Both the position numbers and the translations under genes were made by a program. Below are positions 17,625-25,959 of a DNA stretch of 64,000 nt, piece by piece (positions within the stretch are counted from its first letter, which is position 1; each line of letters starts with the position of its first letter). Below the pieces are notes generated by a model. It saw only the letters and a list, made by a program, of their open reading frames with translations. It did not search any database and was not told where the DNA came from. Source of the stretch: Blautia sp. An81 (lineage in GTDB: Bacteria > Bacillota > Clostridia > Lachnospirales > Lachnospiraceae). The DNA lies in the NCBI RefSeq assembly GCF_002161285.1, contig NZ_NFHH01000020.1, positions 1-64,000 of the forward strand, written 5' to 3'.

Positions 17625-18479
17625 ATGATACATAAAGAGATTTCATTAAATCCTGAAGTTCCAGATGTAAAGCTGGTTACTTATCTCCTTTCTCCCTCCC
17701 GTGAAGTAAAGGTAGGCGAAAAAAAGCCGGCTGTGATTGTCTGCCCTGGAGGTGCATATCAGTTTTTGTCAGATAAAGAAGGCGAACCCATTGCTCTAAA
17801 ATATAATGGGGAAGGTTTTCATAGTTTTGTATTCCGTTATCATGTAGGAACCGATGAATACACAAAACAGCCTCAGCCAATAATAGATCTAGCAAAAGCT
17901 ATCCTTATTATCAAGCAGCATGCAGATGAGTGGGAAGTAGATCCGGACAAGATCAGTATCTGCGGCTTCTCTGCCGGAGGACATCTATGCGCAATGTACA
18001 GCTCTTTGTGGAAAGACAAATGGCTTTGCAAAACCTGCGGATGTAAAAGTGAAGATTTAAAAATCTCCGCAGCAGTCCTAGCATATCCTATGGCAGACTA
18101 TGTTCTCGTAGAAACCATGCGTAGAAAAAGTCCTACAAACCTAATGGATCAGGTTAATACAGTGATGACAGGAACGAAAGATCCAGACATGGATATTATA
18201 GAAAAATGCAGCCCATTAAGTTATGTAAATAAAAATACCGTTCCTTGTTTTATCTGGCATACCTTTCAGGATGAACTGCTGGATGTGCGGAACAGCCTGC
18301 ATTTTGCAGAAAAACTCTCTGAGTACCAGGTACCTTTTGAACTCCACGTATATGAAGAAGGCAGACATGGACTTGCTCTGGCATGTGAAGCCACAGACTG
18401 TGAGAAGCAAGAAAAGGAAAGAACTGCTGTGGAATGGTTCCAGGACATGATTGGCTTTCTCAGAAGAGGCAGAGCCTGA
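17625..18479 (+). CDS. Alpha/beta hydrolase, acetyl-esterase (Aes/Axe)-like
   Basis: 284-residue cytosolic hydrolase of the esterase/lipase family (COG0657-like). The oxyanion region is VCPGGAYQFLS, the nucleophile elbow ICGFSAGGHLC (Ser), the likely acid Asp in TFQDELLDVRN, and the His in EEGRHGLAL. No signal peptide, so it should act on imported sugars, most plausibly removing acetyl groups from oligosaccharides brought in by the preceding transporter (gap 13 bases). Substrate inferred from context only. Confidence 0.85.
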   Translation: MIHKEISLNPEVPDVKLVTYLLSPSREVKVGEKKPAVIVCPGGAYQFLSDKEGEPIALKYNGEGFHSFVFRYHVGTDEYTKQPQPIIDLAKAILIIKQHADEWEVDPDKISICGFSAGGHLCAMYSSLWKDKWLCKTCGCKSEDLKISAAVLAYPMADYVLVETMRRKSPTNLMDQVNTVMTGTKDPDMDIIEKCSPLSYVNKNTVPCFIWHTFQDELLDVRNSLHFAEKLSEYQVPFELHVYEEGRHGLALACEATDCEKQEKERTAVEWFQDMIGFLRRGRA

Positions 18480-18530
18480 AACTCTCTTTTTCAACCTGTT
18501 ATTTACATATACTAATGTATGAATTTCCGT

Positions 18531-18581
18531 AAAAAACCAGAGGACTATATCATTTTCCCCTTACAGTCCTCTGGTTTTTTT
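18531..18581 (+). terminator. Bidirectional terminator between the sugar operon and the BMC operon
   Basis: AAAAAACCAGAGGACT (18531-18546) is mirrored by AGTCCTCTGGTTTTTT (18565-18580). The 16-base stem is flanked by A and T runs, so it ends the esterase operon on the plus strand and the acetyltransferase operon on the minus strand. Confidence 0.9.
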
Positions 18582-18612
18582 CCAGTCATCCTTTTCAGAT
18601 ATTCTTTCTTGT

Positions 18613-19857
18613 TTAGAAGTAAGTATAATTCTTAGGTTTCTCACTCCACCCTATGGCTTTCTGTATATCTCCTGCATAGCTTTCGTCACTGCAGCTCATT
18701 CTCCTGCTCCAGAGAATTTCTTTCAGGGGAATGGCTCCCATTACCAGGCTGGACAGGTCGGCAATATTAGTCTTCAGCTTTACATCTGCCCGGTCAGGTT
18801 CTTTACTGCTATCAAGGAGATTTACCTTTTCTCCTTCTATCCTGAGGAAGAAGCTCCGGTTGTTCTCTTCCACAAAGGTATCCTCCACCTGAAGCTCCAG
18901 GGTAAAGTTTCTCTCTGTCTTTGCCTCACAGTGATCCTGTTCTCGGAAATAGTTTTCCACACTGAGGATCCGGAACATATGACCCATGTTTTTCCTGGCA
19001 ATCTCCTGGATGGCCCCGTCATAGGCTCTGTTTTCTCCGCTGTCTGGATTTGAGAAATACATCTGGAAATTTTCTTCAGAAGTATAAATTCGCACCCTTT
19101 CAATCTGGTCGGTCTGTGAGGCAAAGAATGTGAGGAATTCTTCCAAAGTATCCATATCTTCATACAGCATTTCCCGGACCGTCAGGTCATGATACATGTC
19201 TGTATAGTGATCTACAGAAGTAAATTCAAATGTAAGATATCCGGTAATCCTTCCATCTCTCCTGCACACAACCACATAAGGCATGTCGAAAATACGGTGA
19301 ACGTCCATATAGGGATGGATGGTGGCTCCATGAGTCTTCTCTGCCACTCTCCGGTACAGCTTCAATATCTCCTCCTTGTCTTCTTCCCTGGCATATCCCA
19401 GGTGCTCCTTGTGTCCGAAGGAACGGATATACTGAGGCTTGGGAGAAAACATCATGCTTTCGTTGCAGTAGCCATAACCCATTTTCCCATAGAAAGCCGG
19501 GTTAAAGGGATGAAGGCCTCCCACTGGGGTTCCTGTCCCTGCAAAGACTCCTATGGCTACCCGGATCATATTTCTTGCCACATGCTCTTTTTTTCGGAGA
19601 AAACCGGTGGAAACATAGGCGATGCCTCCCATTTTCATCAGTTTTCCCCTTATATTCTGCTGGAAATCCATCATCAGCAGAGAGCCGATCAGAACACCTT
19701 CATCATCAAAGCAGCCCAGGTACCGGCCTTCCTGGGGACTTACCAGTTCTTCCGGCATATTTTTCAGGAGCTCCGGAGGCGTCTTGGATGGAAAGCCAGT
19801 GACTACATTTCTCTGAAGCTGCCTTACCTCTTCCGGCTTTACAAAGCGTATCTCCAT
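18613..19857 (-). CDS. Eis-like GNAT N-acetyltransferase
   Basis: About 414-residue acetyl-CoA-dependent acetyltransferase of the Eis type: a GNAT domain (residues 1-140 with VSTGFLRKKEHVARNMIRVA as the CoA loop), a second GNAT-like half, and a C-terminal SCP2-like domain (VNLLDSSKEPDRADVKLKT). The start is the second Met, since AGAAAGGAG lies 6-7 bases before it; the ATG at 19881 overlaps the preceding gene and has no site. It is the last gene of the BMC operon, 36 bases after eutQ, an unusual cargo. Eis proteins acetylate amines on aminoglycosides or proteins; its natural substrate here is unknown. Confidence 0.8.
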   Translation of the reverse strand: MEIRFVKPEEVRQLQRNVVTGFPSKTPPELLKNMPEELVSPQEGRYLGCFDDEGVLIGSLLMMDFQQNIRGKLMKMGGIAYVSTGFLRKKEHVARNMIRVAIGVFAGTGTPVGGLHPFNPAFYGKMGYGYCNESMMFSPKPQYIRSFGHKEHLGYAREEDKEEILKLYRRVAEKTHGATIHPYMDVHRIFDMPYVVVCRRDGRITGYLTFEFTSVDHYTDMYHDLTVREMLYEDMDTLEEFLTFFASQTDQIERVRIYTSEENFQMYFSNPDSGENRAYDGAIQEIARKNMGHMFRILSVENYFREQDHCEAKTERNFTLELQVEDTFVEENNRSFFLRIEGEKVNLLDSSKEPDRADVKLKTNIADLSSLVMGAIPLKEILWSRRMSCSDESYAGDIQKAIGWSEKPKNYTYF

Positions 19858-19893
19858 GTCCGTCTCCTTTCTGCTGTCCATTTACGGCATATT

Positions 19894-20328
19894 CTACTGC
19901 CAGTCTGCCGGATATACGAAATATGCATATCTTGCAGTGGAAGGCGTCTGGAAATGGATATGTGAGTTTTTAGGAATATAAATGATATCCCCCGGATTTG
20001 CTGTCAGCACCCTGCCGTCAATCTCAATTTCCAGAACTCCGTCAATGACCATGTCATACTCATCATAGGTCAGTGTCCATTCAAAGCTGGTATGATCCAG
20101 TTCCATGATCCCGCAGCCCATCCTGGGAGCTTCCTCCAGAGTAACCACGTCTTTAAGACTTACGCCGTCCTGCTCAAATCTCTCGCATTTTACTGTATCT
20201 GTCTTGATCTTGATAATACCGCTGGGATCTTTTTCTTTTACAAAGTCTTCTTTTTCTGTATTCTGCACTGCAGATTCTTCCAGGATCTTCTGTACGATCT
20301 GCCGCACTAATTCTTCACTTACGTTCAT
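19894..20328 (-). CDS. eutQ: EutQ-like cupin of the BMC operon
   Basis: 144-residue protein with an N-terminal amphipathic helix (MNVSEELVRQIVQKILEE), of the type used to target cargo into microcompartments. A variable linker and a single cupin barrel follow (EWTLTYDEYDMVIDGVLEIE, ANPGDIIYIPKNSHIHF). EutQ is known as an acetate-kinase-like accessory of ethanolamine microcompartments. It follows eutH, as in many Firmicute eut clusters. Confidence 0.85.
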   Translation of the reverse strand: MNVSEELVRQIVQKILEESAVQNTEKEDFVKEKDPSGIIKIKTDTVKCERFEQDGVSLKDVVTLEEAPRMGCGIMELDHTSFEWTLTYDEYDMVIDGVLEIEIDGRVLTANPGDIIYIPKNSHIHFQTPSTARYAYFVYPADWQ

Positions 20329-20360
20329 TATCCCTCTCCCTTCTGGGTTCCAGTCTTTTT

Positions 20361-20382
20361 CCGGCCCGTATCCCCGGGCCGG
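20361..20382 (-). other. GC hairpin between eutH and eutQ
   Basis: Perfect 8-base stem CCGGCCCG / CGGGCCGG with a 6-base loop and no T-run. Probably an mRNA processing or stability hairpin inside the operon. Confidence 0.5.
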
Positions 20383-20405
20383 AGCCTTTGGTTCAAAACT
20401 TCCGT

Positions 20406-21650
20406 CTATTCCTCGTCGTCTCCGCCCTGAGCTTTAATGGTAGACTGTACTTTGTCAAGGAGCTTCGGCGCCAGGACATTTGCAAGGATAAGCGCAGTAA
20501 TACCTGCTACAAGTTTTCCTACGATAACCGGGAAGATCATGTCGGAGTTTACGCCGGCGGTAAATCCCAGGTGGTCGCCGAATACGAAGGCTGCACTTAC
20601 AGCAAAGGCAACGTTGAGAAGTTTTCCTTTTGGATTCATGTCGCCCATAACGTTAAACATAGCAATATTGTTTGCCAGTGTAGCTACCAGACCTGCGCAT
20701 CCTGTCTCGTTCATGCCCAGTTTCTTTCCAAGGGCGTTCAGTGGTTTTCCGAATGTACGGGTGATCCACTCTACCATAGGGAATGCTCCGATCAATACGA
20801 TAGAAATCTGTCCGCAGGTAAGAAGTCCGGATTCCAGAGGAATGGTTCCCTCTGCGTCTGGCTCTACCATAAGGTTAAACAGCGGGAATTCAATGCCTGT
20901 CTGATATTCGAAAACAGCAATGGCAGTCAGCGCTGTGATCACAATGGTAACGCCTGTTCCAAACTTGTTAAATCCGCTGATCATCTTGCCGGGGATTATC
21001 CACAGACCGATGACGATCAGGGCTGCAATGATAATAACCGGAATCAGGTTTACAAGAATGGTGATGATATCAATCTTATACTGGGTCATGTTCATTACAA
21101 GACCGCCTACGATACAGCCAATAGGAATGGTGATCATACCTGCCAGGATACCGGCTCCCAGATAAGCTCTGTCTTTCTTTTTAATGATAGAAAGGGCAAC
21201 TGGAATGGTGAATACCAGGGTCGGTCCCATCATGGTTCCCAGGATCAGTCCTGAAAAGTTTCCAATGGTATCATTAGAGGCAAGCTCCATAGCCAGGGGA
21301 TATCCGCCCATGTCGCAGGCCAGAAGGGTAGTTGCAAACATGGAAGCATCTGCGCCGAACAGTCTGTAAATCGGCACAATGATTGGTTCCAGGATAACGG
21401 AGAGTACCGGCGCTGCAGCTACAACTCCTGCCATAGCCATGGCCAGAGGGCCCATCGCGTTGAAGCCTTCTTCAAATTTTTCTCCATATCCTTTTTTATT
21501 CCCCCGAATTTTGTCAATAGCTCCTACCAGCATAAAGATCATCATGATCAGGATGATTACAGAGTTAATAGAAATATTCTGAACCCATCCGCTTATGCTC
21601 TCAGTAAAAACGCCGACATTTGTAATATTATCTATTAGTTCTTGAAACAT
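20406..21650 (-). CDS. eutH: EutH-like ethanolamine permease
   Basis: About 414-residue integral membrane protein with roughly eleven helices, matching EutH, the ethanolamine transporter. Recognisable pieces are GAIDKIRGNKKGYGEKFEEG, ACDMGGYPLAMELA, LILGTMMGPTLVFTIPVAL, NNIAMFNVMGDMNPKGKLLN and FGDHLGFTAGVNSDMIFPVI. The start is the Met preceded by AAAGGAGGAGG; the earlier ATG at 21677 contains this site within its frame and is rejected. It lies between pduT and eutQ and is the main reason to link the compartment to ethanolamine or a similar amine. Confidence 0.92.
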   Translation of the reverse strand: MFQELIDNITNVGVFTESISGWVQNISINSVIILIMMIFMLVGAIDKIRGNKKGYGEKFEEGFNAMGPLAMAMAGVVAAAPVLSVILEPIIVPIYRLFGADASMFATTLLACDMGGYPLAMELASNDTIGNFSGLILGTMMGPTLVFTIPVALSIIKKKDRAYLGAGILAGMITIPIGCIVGGLVMNMTQYKIDIITILVNLIPVIIIAALIVIGLWIIPGKMISGFNKFGTGVTIVITALTAIAVFEYQTGIEFPLFNLMVEPDAEGTIPLESGLLTCGQISIVLIGAFPMVEWITRTFGKPLNALGKKLGMNETGCAGLVATLANNIAMFNVMGDMNPKGKLLNVAFAVSAAFVFGDHLGFTAGVNSDMIFPVIVGKLVAGITALILANVLAPKLLDKVQSTIKAQGGDDEE

Positions 21651-21742
21651 AGATCCTCCTCCTTTTTGTGATTTCATGTTTCTCTAGTGTACTGCTGCTG
21701 TCCTTTGAAAATGGTCTCTTTGAAATTTTCTTTTCATCTGCC

Positions 21743-22285
21743 TTATAAAAGAGACTGAAATACCTGAGGCGCCGGTCTTGGGATAACTGTGCTTTCCACA
21801 TAGAGCTCTTTATCCCTCTTTGCGGCTTCTACTGCGGCTCTTACTGCACCTACGTCTCCTGTAAGTGTAACAAAGCCTTTTCCGCCTACTGCATAGCCCA
21901 TCCGGACTTCGATCAAAGTGATATTGGCCGCTTTTGCTGCCTCATCCGCTGCCAGGATAGCGGAGGCCATGGAATAGAATTCCACAACTCCCACTGCCTG
22001 GGGATTTTCTACTGTTACTGTACCGGAAAGTGCCGGAATAAGCTGTTCATGGACATTGGAAATCCGCAGGGAGTCCACCACAAATTCTCCTCCCTGTGCC
22101 AGTCCCGCCTCCATAGAGGCCTTTACGTCTCCTGTATCTCCTCCTACAATGACCACATACTTTCCCGGGCATACAGTGGAGGCCCGAAGGAGCTCCACCT
22201 GAGCGGCCTTTACCATGTAATCGCTGACTTCGATTCCTCTGGCAATACTGGACAGTTCTATCATTCCGATTGCTTTGCTGCTCAT
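21743..22285 (-). CDS. pduT: BMC trimeric shell protein, PduT-like
   Basis: 180-residue tandem-BMC-domain shell protein (domain 1 residues 4-88, domain 2 about 95-170, beginning AVGVVEFYSMASAI). C39 within STVCPGKYVV matches the pore cysteine of PduT that binds a 4Fe-4S cluster, so the trimer probably passes electrons across the shell. Its neighbour, encoded 3 bases upstream, is the iron-sulfur flavoprotein PduS, its known partner. Confidence 0.93.
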   Translation of the reverse strand: MSSKAIGMIELSSIARGIEVSDYMVKAAQVELLRASTVCPGKYVVIVGGDTGDVKASMEAGLAQGGEFVVDSLRISNVHEQLIPALSGTVTVENPQAVGVVEFYSMASAILAADEAAKAANITLIEVRMGYAVGGKGFVTLTGDVGAVRAAVEAAKRDKELYVESTVIPRPAPQVFQSLL

Positions 22286-22288
22286 AGC

Positions 22289-23638
22289 TTATACCTCCTC
22301 CCTGCAGATTTTAATGCCTTCCTGGGTGACTTCTGTCACCACTCCGGCCATACCAGTGTGAATGTTAAGGGAAAGCCCCTCTGCGGCTTTGGCAGCCAGT
22401 TCTCCCTTTTCCACATGCTGTCCCGGATGTACCACGGGAACTGCCGGCTTTCCGATATGCTGACGTAGAGGAAGGTAACATGTATTTACATCCAGTTCTT
22501 GAAAAACCGGCAGTTTCTGAGACACATAGGGGGCAAGTCCCAGCCGGGCGATCAGCCTTTTTGTAGGAATCTTCTTGTGCTCAATTCCAGCTCTGGCCTG
22601 GGGAGCCATATTTCTCTCAGATTTTACTTCCCATTTGTTCAAAATACCTTTTGCATATTCATTCATTTTTCTCGGTGACAATCCCATTGGACAGGCGAAC
22701 ATTTCGCAGACACCGCAGGAACAGCAGTTTACTGCGCTTCCAAAGGCTTTTTCCGCTTTCTCAGAAGAATTTATGAGGTTTTCTCTCCAGAGATTTCTCA
22801 TGACCATATTAGGTCTTACCTCATGGCCGATAAGGAAACGGGGGCACATATCGGTGCACATCCTGCACTGGATACAGGCAGATTTTGCAATGTGGATCAT
22901 CTGAGGCACGGTTTTCTCACTGCGCCTTACCAGATAATGGTCCTTCGGAAGGACCAGAAGATTTCCTGTAGTCTTTGTTACCACAGCGCTCTGGATTTCT
23001 TCCTGGGTCCGGAGCATTTTTCCCATCATAGGGCCTCCCAGGATCACTGCATAATCCCGGGGGATGATTTCCGCTTCTTTCAATATATCTGTGATCAATG
23101 TTCCCAGAGGCACATGAAACATCTTTGTCTCTTTTACCGCCCCTGTTACAGAAAGAAATTTCTCACAGACCGGGGTTCCCTCCAGCGCATCTGCTATAGA
23201 CAGCACAGTCCCTACATTATCTACTACACAGCCTACGTCCAGAGGCAGTCCCTTCTCAGGAATGCTCCTGCCTGTTACATTCCAGACCAGGACCTGCTCG
23301 TCTCCTGCCGGGTAGAATGCCTCTGACTGAAAGATTTCTACCGATGCATTCAGCTTTTCTATGGCCTGGGACAGGGCCTGGATCTCTCTTTTGTATTCTC
23401 CCTTCAGGGCAATGACGCCGTGAGCCGCTCCCAGATGGGAAGCGATTTTTGCTGTGGTCTCCACGATTCTCTCCGGATAGGTCCTGCACAGATACTTATC
23501 CGTTTCGATCAGCGGCTCGCACTCTGCCCCGTTTACTATGAAATATTCTGCTTTAGCCTTCAGCTTTACATGGGTGGGAAATCCAGCCCCGCCGGCTCCG
23601 GCTACTCCTGCAGATTGGATCAATTCTAAAAATTCCAT
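22289..23638 (-). CDS. pduS: PduS/RnfC-like iron-sulfur flavoprotein of the BMC
   Basis: 449-residue RnfC-type electron carrier. N-terminus IQSAGVAGAGGAGFPTHVKL and NGAECEPLIETDKYL form the FMN/NADH-binding RnfC core, followed by an SLBB domain. Two ferredoxin-like clusters follow (CIQCRMCTDMCP and CCSCGVCEMFACP), then a biotinyl-like C-terminus. In propanediol compartments PduS reduces cobalamin and binds PduT. Its presence implies internal redox or B12 recycling. Confidence 0.92.
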   Translation of the reverse strand: MEFLELIQSAGVAGAGGAGFPTHVKLKAKAEYFIVNGAECEPLIETDKYLCRTYPERIVETTAKIASHLGAAHGVIALKGEYKREIQALSQAIEKLNASVEIFQSEAFYPAGDEQVLVWNVTGRSIPEKGLPLDVGCVVDNVGTVLSIADALEGTPVCEKFLSVTGAVKETKMFHVPLGTLITDILKEAEIIPRDYAVILGGPMMGKMLRTQEEIQSAVVTKTTGNLLVLPKDHYLVRRSEKTVPQMIHIAKSACIQCRMCTDMCPRFLIGHEVRPNMVMRNLWRENLINSSEKAEKAFGSAVNCCSCGVCEMFACPMGLSPRKMNEYAKGILNKWEVKSERNMAPQARAGIEHKKIPTKRLIARLGLAPYVSQKLPVFQELDVNTCYLPLRQHIGKPAVPVVHPGQHVEKGELAAKAAEGLSLNIHTGMAGVVTEVTQEGIKICREEV

Positions 23639-23642
23639 GGCA

Positions 23643-23936
23643 TCACCGCTTTCCTTCTACCAGATCTTCTTCGATTTCCTGATCGTCTACAATCCCCACC
23701 ACGGTAGCGTCTACGGGAATATCCATGCCTCCGGCTGCCCCTCTGGCGGAGCTGCCTCCTACATAGATTACCTTTTCTCCCACTCCTGCGCCGATAATAT
23801 CCGCCGCTACAATGGGATACTCTATGGGAGAGTCATCCAGCAGATTTAAAGGCTGGAGTACCAGAAGCTTCAGGCCCGCCAGTTTTTCTTCCTTTCTGGT
23901 GGCCCAGATATTTCCGATCACTCTTGCTGTCTTCAT
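23643..23936 (-). CDS. eutN: BMC vertex pentamer protein, EutN/PduN/CcmL family
   Basis: 97-residue protein that caps the vertices of the shell. Family marks: MKTARVIGNIWATRKEEKL at the start, LLVLQPLNLL, and VAADIIGAGVGEKVIYVGGS followed by SARGA. Complete in length. Gaps of 3-6 bases to both neighbours show a tight operon. Confidence 0.95.
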   Translation of the reverse strand: MKTARVIGNIWATRKEEKLAGLKLLVLQPLNLLDDSPIEYPIVAADIIGAGVGEKVIYVGGSSARGAAGGMDIPVDATVVGIVDDQEIEEDLVEGKR

Positions 23937-23939
23937 CCT

Positions 23940-24740
23940 CTACTCTCCCTTCTTTTCCGGGCAGGTGTCCCGTCTTACTGAAATACCGTATCTGGAAGCA
24001 TATTCCCTTGCCAGATCCGTGAAGATCGTCTTTTCTCCCACCAGGATTCTGGATATTTTTTTCTCCTTTATAGCGGCCATATCCCGCTCTGTAATGACTT
24101 TTTTAGTTAAAATCATTTCTTCTTCCTGGCAGGGTGCTGTATTGTCCTGTTTTTTTTGTGCCGGGCACTCCCTGTCTCCTTTTTCGGCTCCAGCTTCTGT
24201 CTCTGTGCCTGTGAGAAGGGCTGCCATGCGGCTGTGAGGAGTCAGGATTACTCCGCTTTTTTCCAGAAGTTCCAGGTTTTCCGCCAGCCTGTCAAAATAG
24301 GCCTTGGGAGCCGTATCTTTATAAGCAAAGAGTTCTACCCCTTCTCTGGCTACCAGGATTTTCTTTCCCAGCAAAAGGGCTTCTCCGAAGATTCTGGTAA
24401 AGTCACTGTCAAAGATTCCCGCCGCCAGTTTTCCCAGAGCTTCGTTTGACAGGGTATATACCACAATAGCTTCATAATCCCCGGCCTTACAGGTACCCTG
24501 AGCAAGAAGGGCGCACTCTGTTTTATACTCTTTTGCCAGTATCTGGTTTTCCAGAGTTTCATGGCAGATTTCGCCGTGCTTCTCCGTAAGGATCAGTATT
24601 TTAGGCTTTCCAGAACCCTGGCACTGCTCCGATGCCTCATCGGAGGACCCCAGGTCTTTTCCCTGGCCGGCTTCTTCCAGAGCACTGACTTTTTCCAGGA
24701 CTCTTGCGCATATTGCACTGATCAAAGCCTCTGTATCCAT
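23940..24740 (-). CDS. BMC-associated protein, resembling the unnamed Firmicute eut-operon family
   Basis: 266-residue protein, first gene of the BMC operon. It begins with a short amphipathic helix (MDTEALISAICARVLEKV) like an encapsulation peptide, then an acidic linker. A Rossmann-like flavoprotein-type domain follows (KPKILILTEKHGEICHETLE, YEAIVVYTLSNEALGKLAAG, GILTPH-like GVILTPHSRMAALL). It ends with a small C-terminal domain (LTKKVITERDMAAIKEKKI). I recall such proteins as the uncharacterised ethanolamine utilization family TIGR02536, not verified. The start is fixed by AGGAGG 6 bases upstream; an upstream ATG (24842) lies inside the leader terminator and is rejected. Confidence 0.7.
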   Translation of the reverse strand: MDTEALISAICARVLEKVSALEEAGQGKDLGSSDEASEQCQGSGKPKILILTEKHGEICHETLENQILAKEYKTECALLAQGTCKAGDYEAIVVYTLSNEALGKLAAGIFDSDFTRIFGEALLLGKKILVAREGVELFAYKDTAPKAYFDRLAENLELLEKSGVILTPHSRMAALLTGTETEAGAEKGDRECPAQKKQDNTAPCQEEEMILTKKVITERDMAAIKEKKISRILVGEKTIFTDLAREYASRYGISVRRDTCPEKKGE

Positions 24741-24820
24741 CTCTCTCCTCCTGATAGGACGGGAAGGCAATATATTTCCTTCCTTTTGCTGTCTCTGGTC
24801 TGCCTTAGCCTTATAACAGC

Positions 24821-24927
24821 AAAAAAGCGCTTGATTAACCAACTATGCTTCGCTGGAGCATAGTCAGAAAACAAGCACTTCATCGTCCTTAGATTATAAT
24901 CCATTCGTATCCACTACATCGCACATA
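24821..24927 (-). promoter_or_regulatory. Leader of the BMC operon: tandem CGATGWAGTG motifs and intrinsic terminator
   Basis: On the transcript, CGATGTAGTG (24912-24921) and CGATGAAGTG (24876-24885) are tandem motifs, each centred on a short hairpin with a six-base GATGWA loop. A terminator follows: AAGTGCTTG (24872-24880) pairs with CAAGCGCTT (24825-24833), enclosing an inner ACTATGCT/AGCATAGT stem, then TTTTTT. The second motif overlaps the terminator's 5' arm, so the two folds exclude each other. This is the layout of ANTAR (EutV)-type antitermination. The loop has G at position 4 but G rather than A at position 1, so the match is imperfect. Confidence 0.6.
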
Positions 24928-24943
24928 CGCCTAAATTAAATTT

Positions 24944-24972
24944 ATTATAACATTTTGACTATTTTTTGTCAA
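24944..24972 (-). promoter_or_regulatory. Sigma-A promoter of the BMC operon
   Basis: Canonical TTGACA (24967-24972), 17-base spacer and TATAAT (24944-24949) on the minus strand. The leader to the first start codon is about 200 bases. Shows the operon begins here and is not the tail of a longer transcript. Confidence 0.85.
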
Positions 24973-25140
24973 CTTTGTCTAAATATTTTCATATTCCTCC
25001 AGACAGTTTTATCTAATTTTCCTGATGAGAATATTTTTTAGATTTTATATCTTTTTTCAATATTTTGAATGAAATTCCCTTTCTCAATCGTATAAATAGT
25101 GAAACCAGAAAATAAAATTTTTCAGATCAGGGGTGTTGTT

Positions 25141-25404
25141 ATGAGAAAATTTGTCAAAAAAATAGTTATTGGAACGGCTGCTGCATTATTGGTAACTACT
25201 GGAGTATTTGCTTCCGGCTGGGAGAATGCTGCAGAAAGCCAGGCATCGCCACAGCCTCAGGCATGCAGCTGGTGTCAGGAAAAATCACACTGTTATGAAG
25301 ATATAGACAAGAATGGCATCTGCGATTATTATAGTTCTCACAGGAACTGCACACATTCTTGCCGGAAAAACAGCGGTTTCTCTCATCACTGCTTTACACA
25401 CTAA
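25141..25404 (+). CDS. Small secreted Cys/His-rich protein
   Basis: 87-residue precursor. The start at 25141 follows GGGGTG. A signal peptide is clear (KKIVIGTAAALLVTTGVFAS, cleavage probably near FAS-GW). The mature part of about 60 residues has eight cysteines and several histidines: CSWCQEKSHCYED, DKNGICDYYSSHRNC and THSCRKNSGFSHHCFTH. The piece YEDIDKNGICDY resembles calcium-binding D-x-D/N-x-G loops. Not a family I recognise; metal binding or disulfide-stabilised extracellular function is likely. It lies 66 bases before the ECF sigma gene and may be its target or signal. Confidence 0.7.
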   Translation: MRKFVKKIVIGTAAALLVTTGVFASGWENAAESQASPQPQACSWCQEKSHCYEDIDKNGICDYYSSHRNCTHSCRKNSGFSHHCFTH

Positions 25405-25470
25405 CGTCCGGAACAATTGGGGGATTTACGGGCGGAAAGCAGGAATAAATAAGAAGGGCGTGAAAAAGAA

Positions 25471-25959
25471 ATGCGAAGTGAGGAAGAGGCTTCCAGGGCC
25501 ATAGACCTATACGGAGATACTGTAAAAAGGATCTGCATGCTTCATTTGAAAAATTATTCTGACACCGAAGATATTTTTCAGACGGTGTTTTTAAAGTATG
25601 TCCTTCATGCTCCTGTTTTTGACAGTTCCGAGCATGAAAGGGCCTGGATCATACGGGTAACCATCAATGCCTGCAAAGATCTTCTGAAAAGTTTTTTCAG
25701 AAGCAGGACCCTTCCTCTGGATTCTATTATAGAAAAGCCAGGCGAACCTGACTCAGATTACAGTGATGTCCTGGAAGCCGTCTTGTCTCTTCCCCCAAAA
25801 TATAAGGATGTTGTTTATCTCTATTATTACGAAGAATATTCCGCTGCAGAGATCAGCAGGATTCTTCACAAAAATGTAAATACTGTGTATACCCTTCTAA
25901 ACCGTGGAAGACAGGCTCTCAAAACCAAATTGGAGGAGGTGGATGAACATGGAAAATAA
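25471..25959 (+). CDS. ECF-type RNA polymerase sigma factor
   Basis: 162 residues with the two sigma domains: region 2 (LKNYSDTEDIFQTVFLKYVL and HERAWIIRVTINACKDLLKS) and region 4 (LPPKYKDVVYLYYYEEYSAA then EISRILHKNVNTVYTLLNRG). It overlaps the anti-sigma gene by 11 bases, the usual coupling of an ECF sigma with its membrane inhibitor. Targets are unknown; autoregulation of the 25141 gene is plausible. Confidence 0.92.
   Translation: MRSEEEASRAIDLYGDTVKRICMLHLKNYSDTEDIFQTVFLKYVLHAPVFDSSEHERAWIIRVTINACKDLLKSFFRSRTLPLDSIIEKPGEPDSDYSDVLEAVLSLPPKYKDVVYLYYYEEYSAAEISRILHKNVNTVYTLLNRGRQALKTKLEEVDEHGK

Noticed and set aside
19189-19965. 258-residue plus-strand frame
   Set aside because: Antisense to the Eis-like gene; composition is Cys/His/Phe-rich without any motif, and there is no ribosome-binding site.
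20388-21254. 288-residue plus-strand frame
   Set aside because: Complementary to eutH, whose helices and family motifs are clear; the plus frame is an antisense shadow.
24722-24904. 60-residue minus-strand frame and upstream ATG (24842) for the first BMC gene
   Set aside because: These lie inside the leader and terminator hairpin; the ribosome-binding site points to the ATG at 24740.
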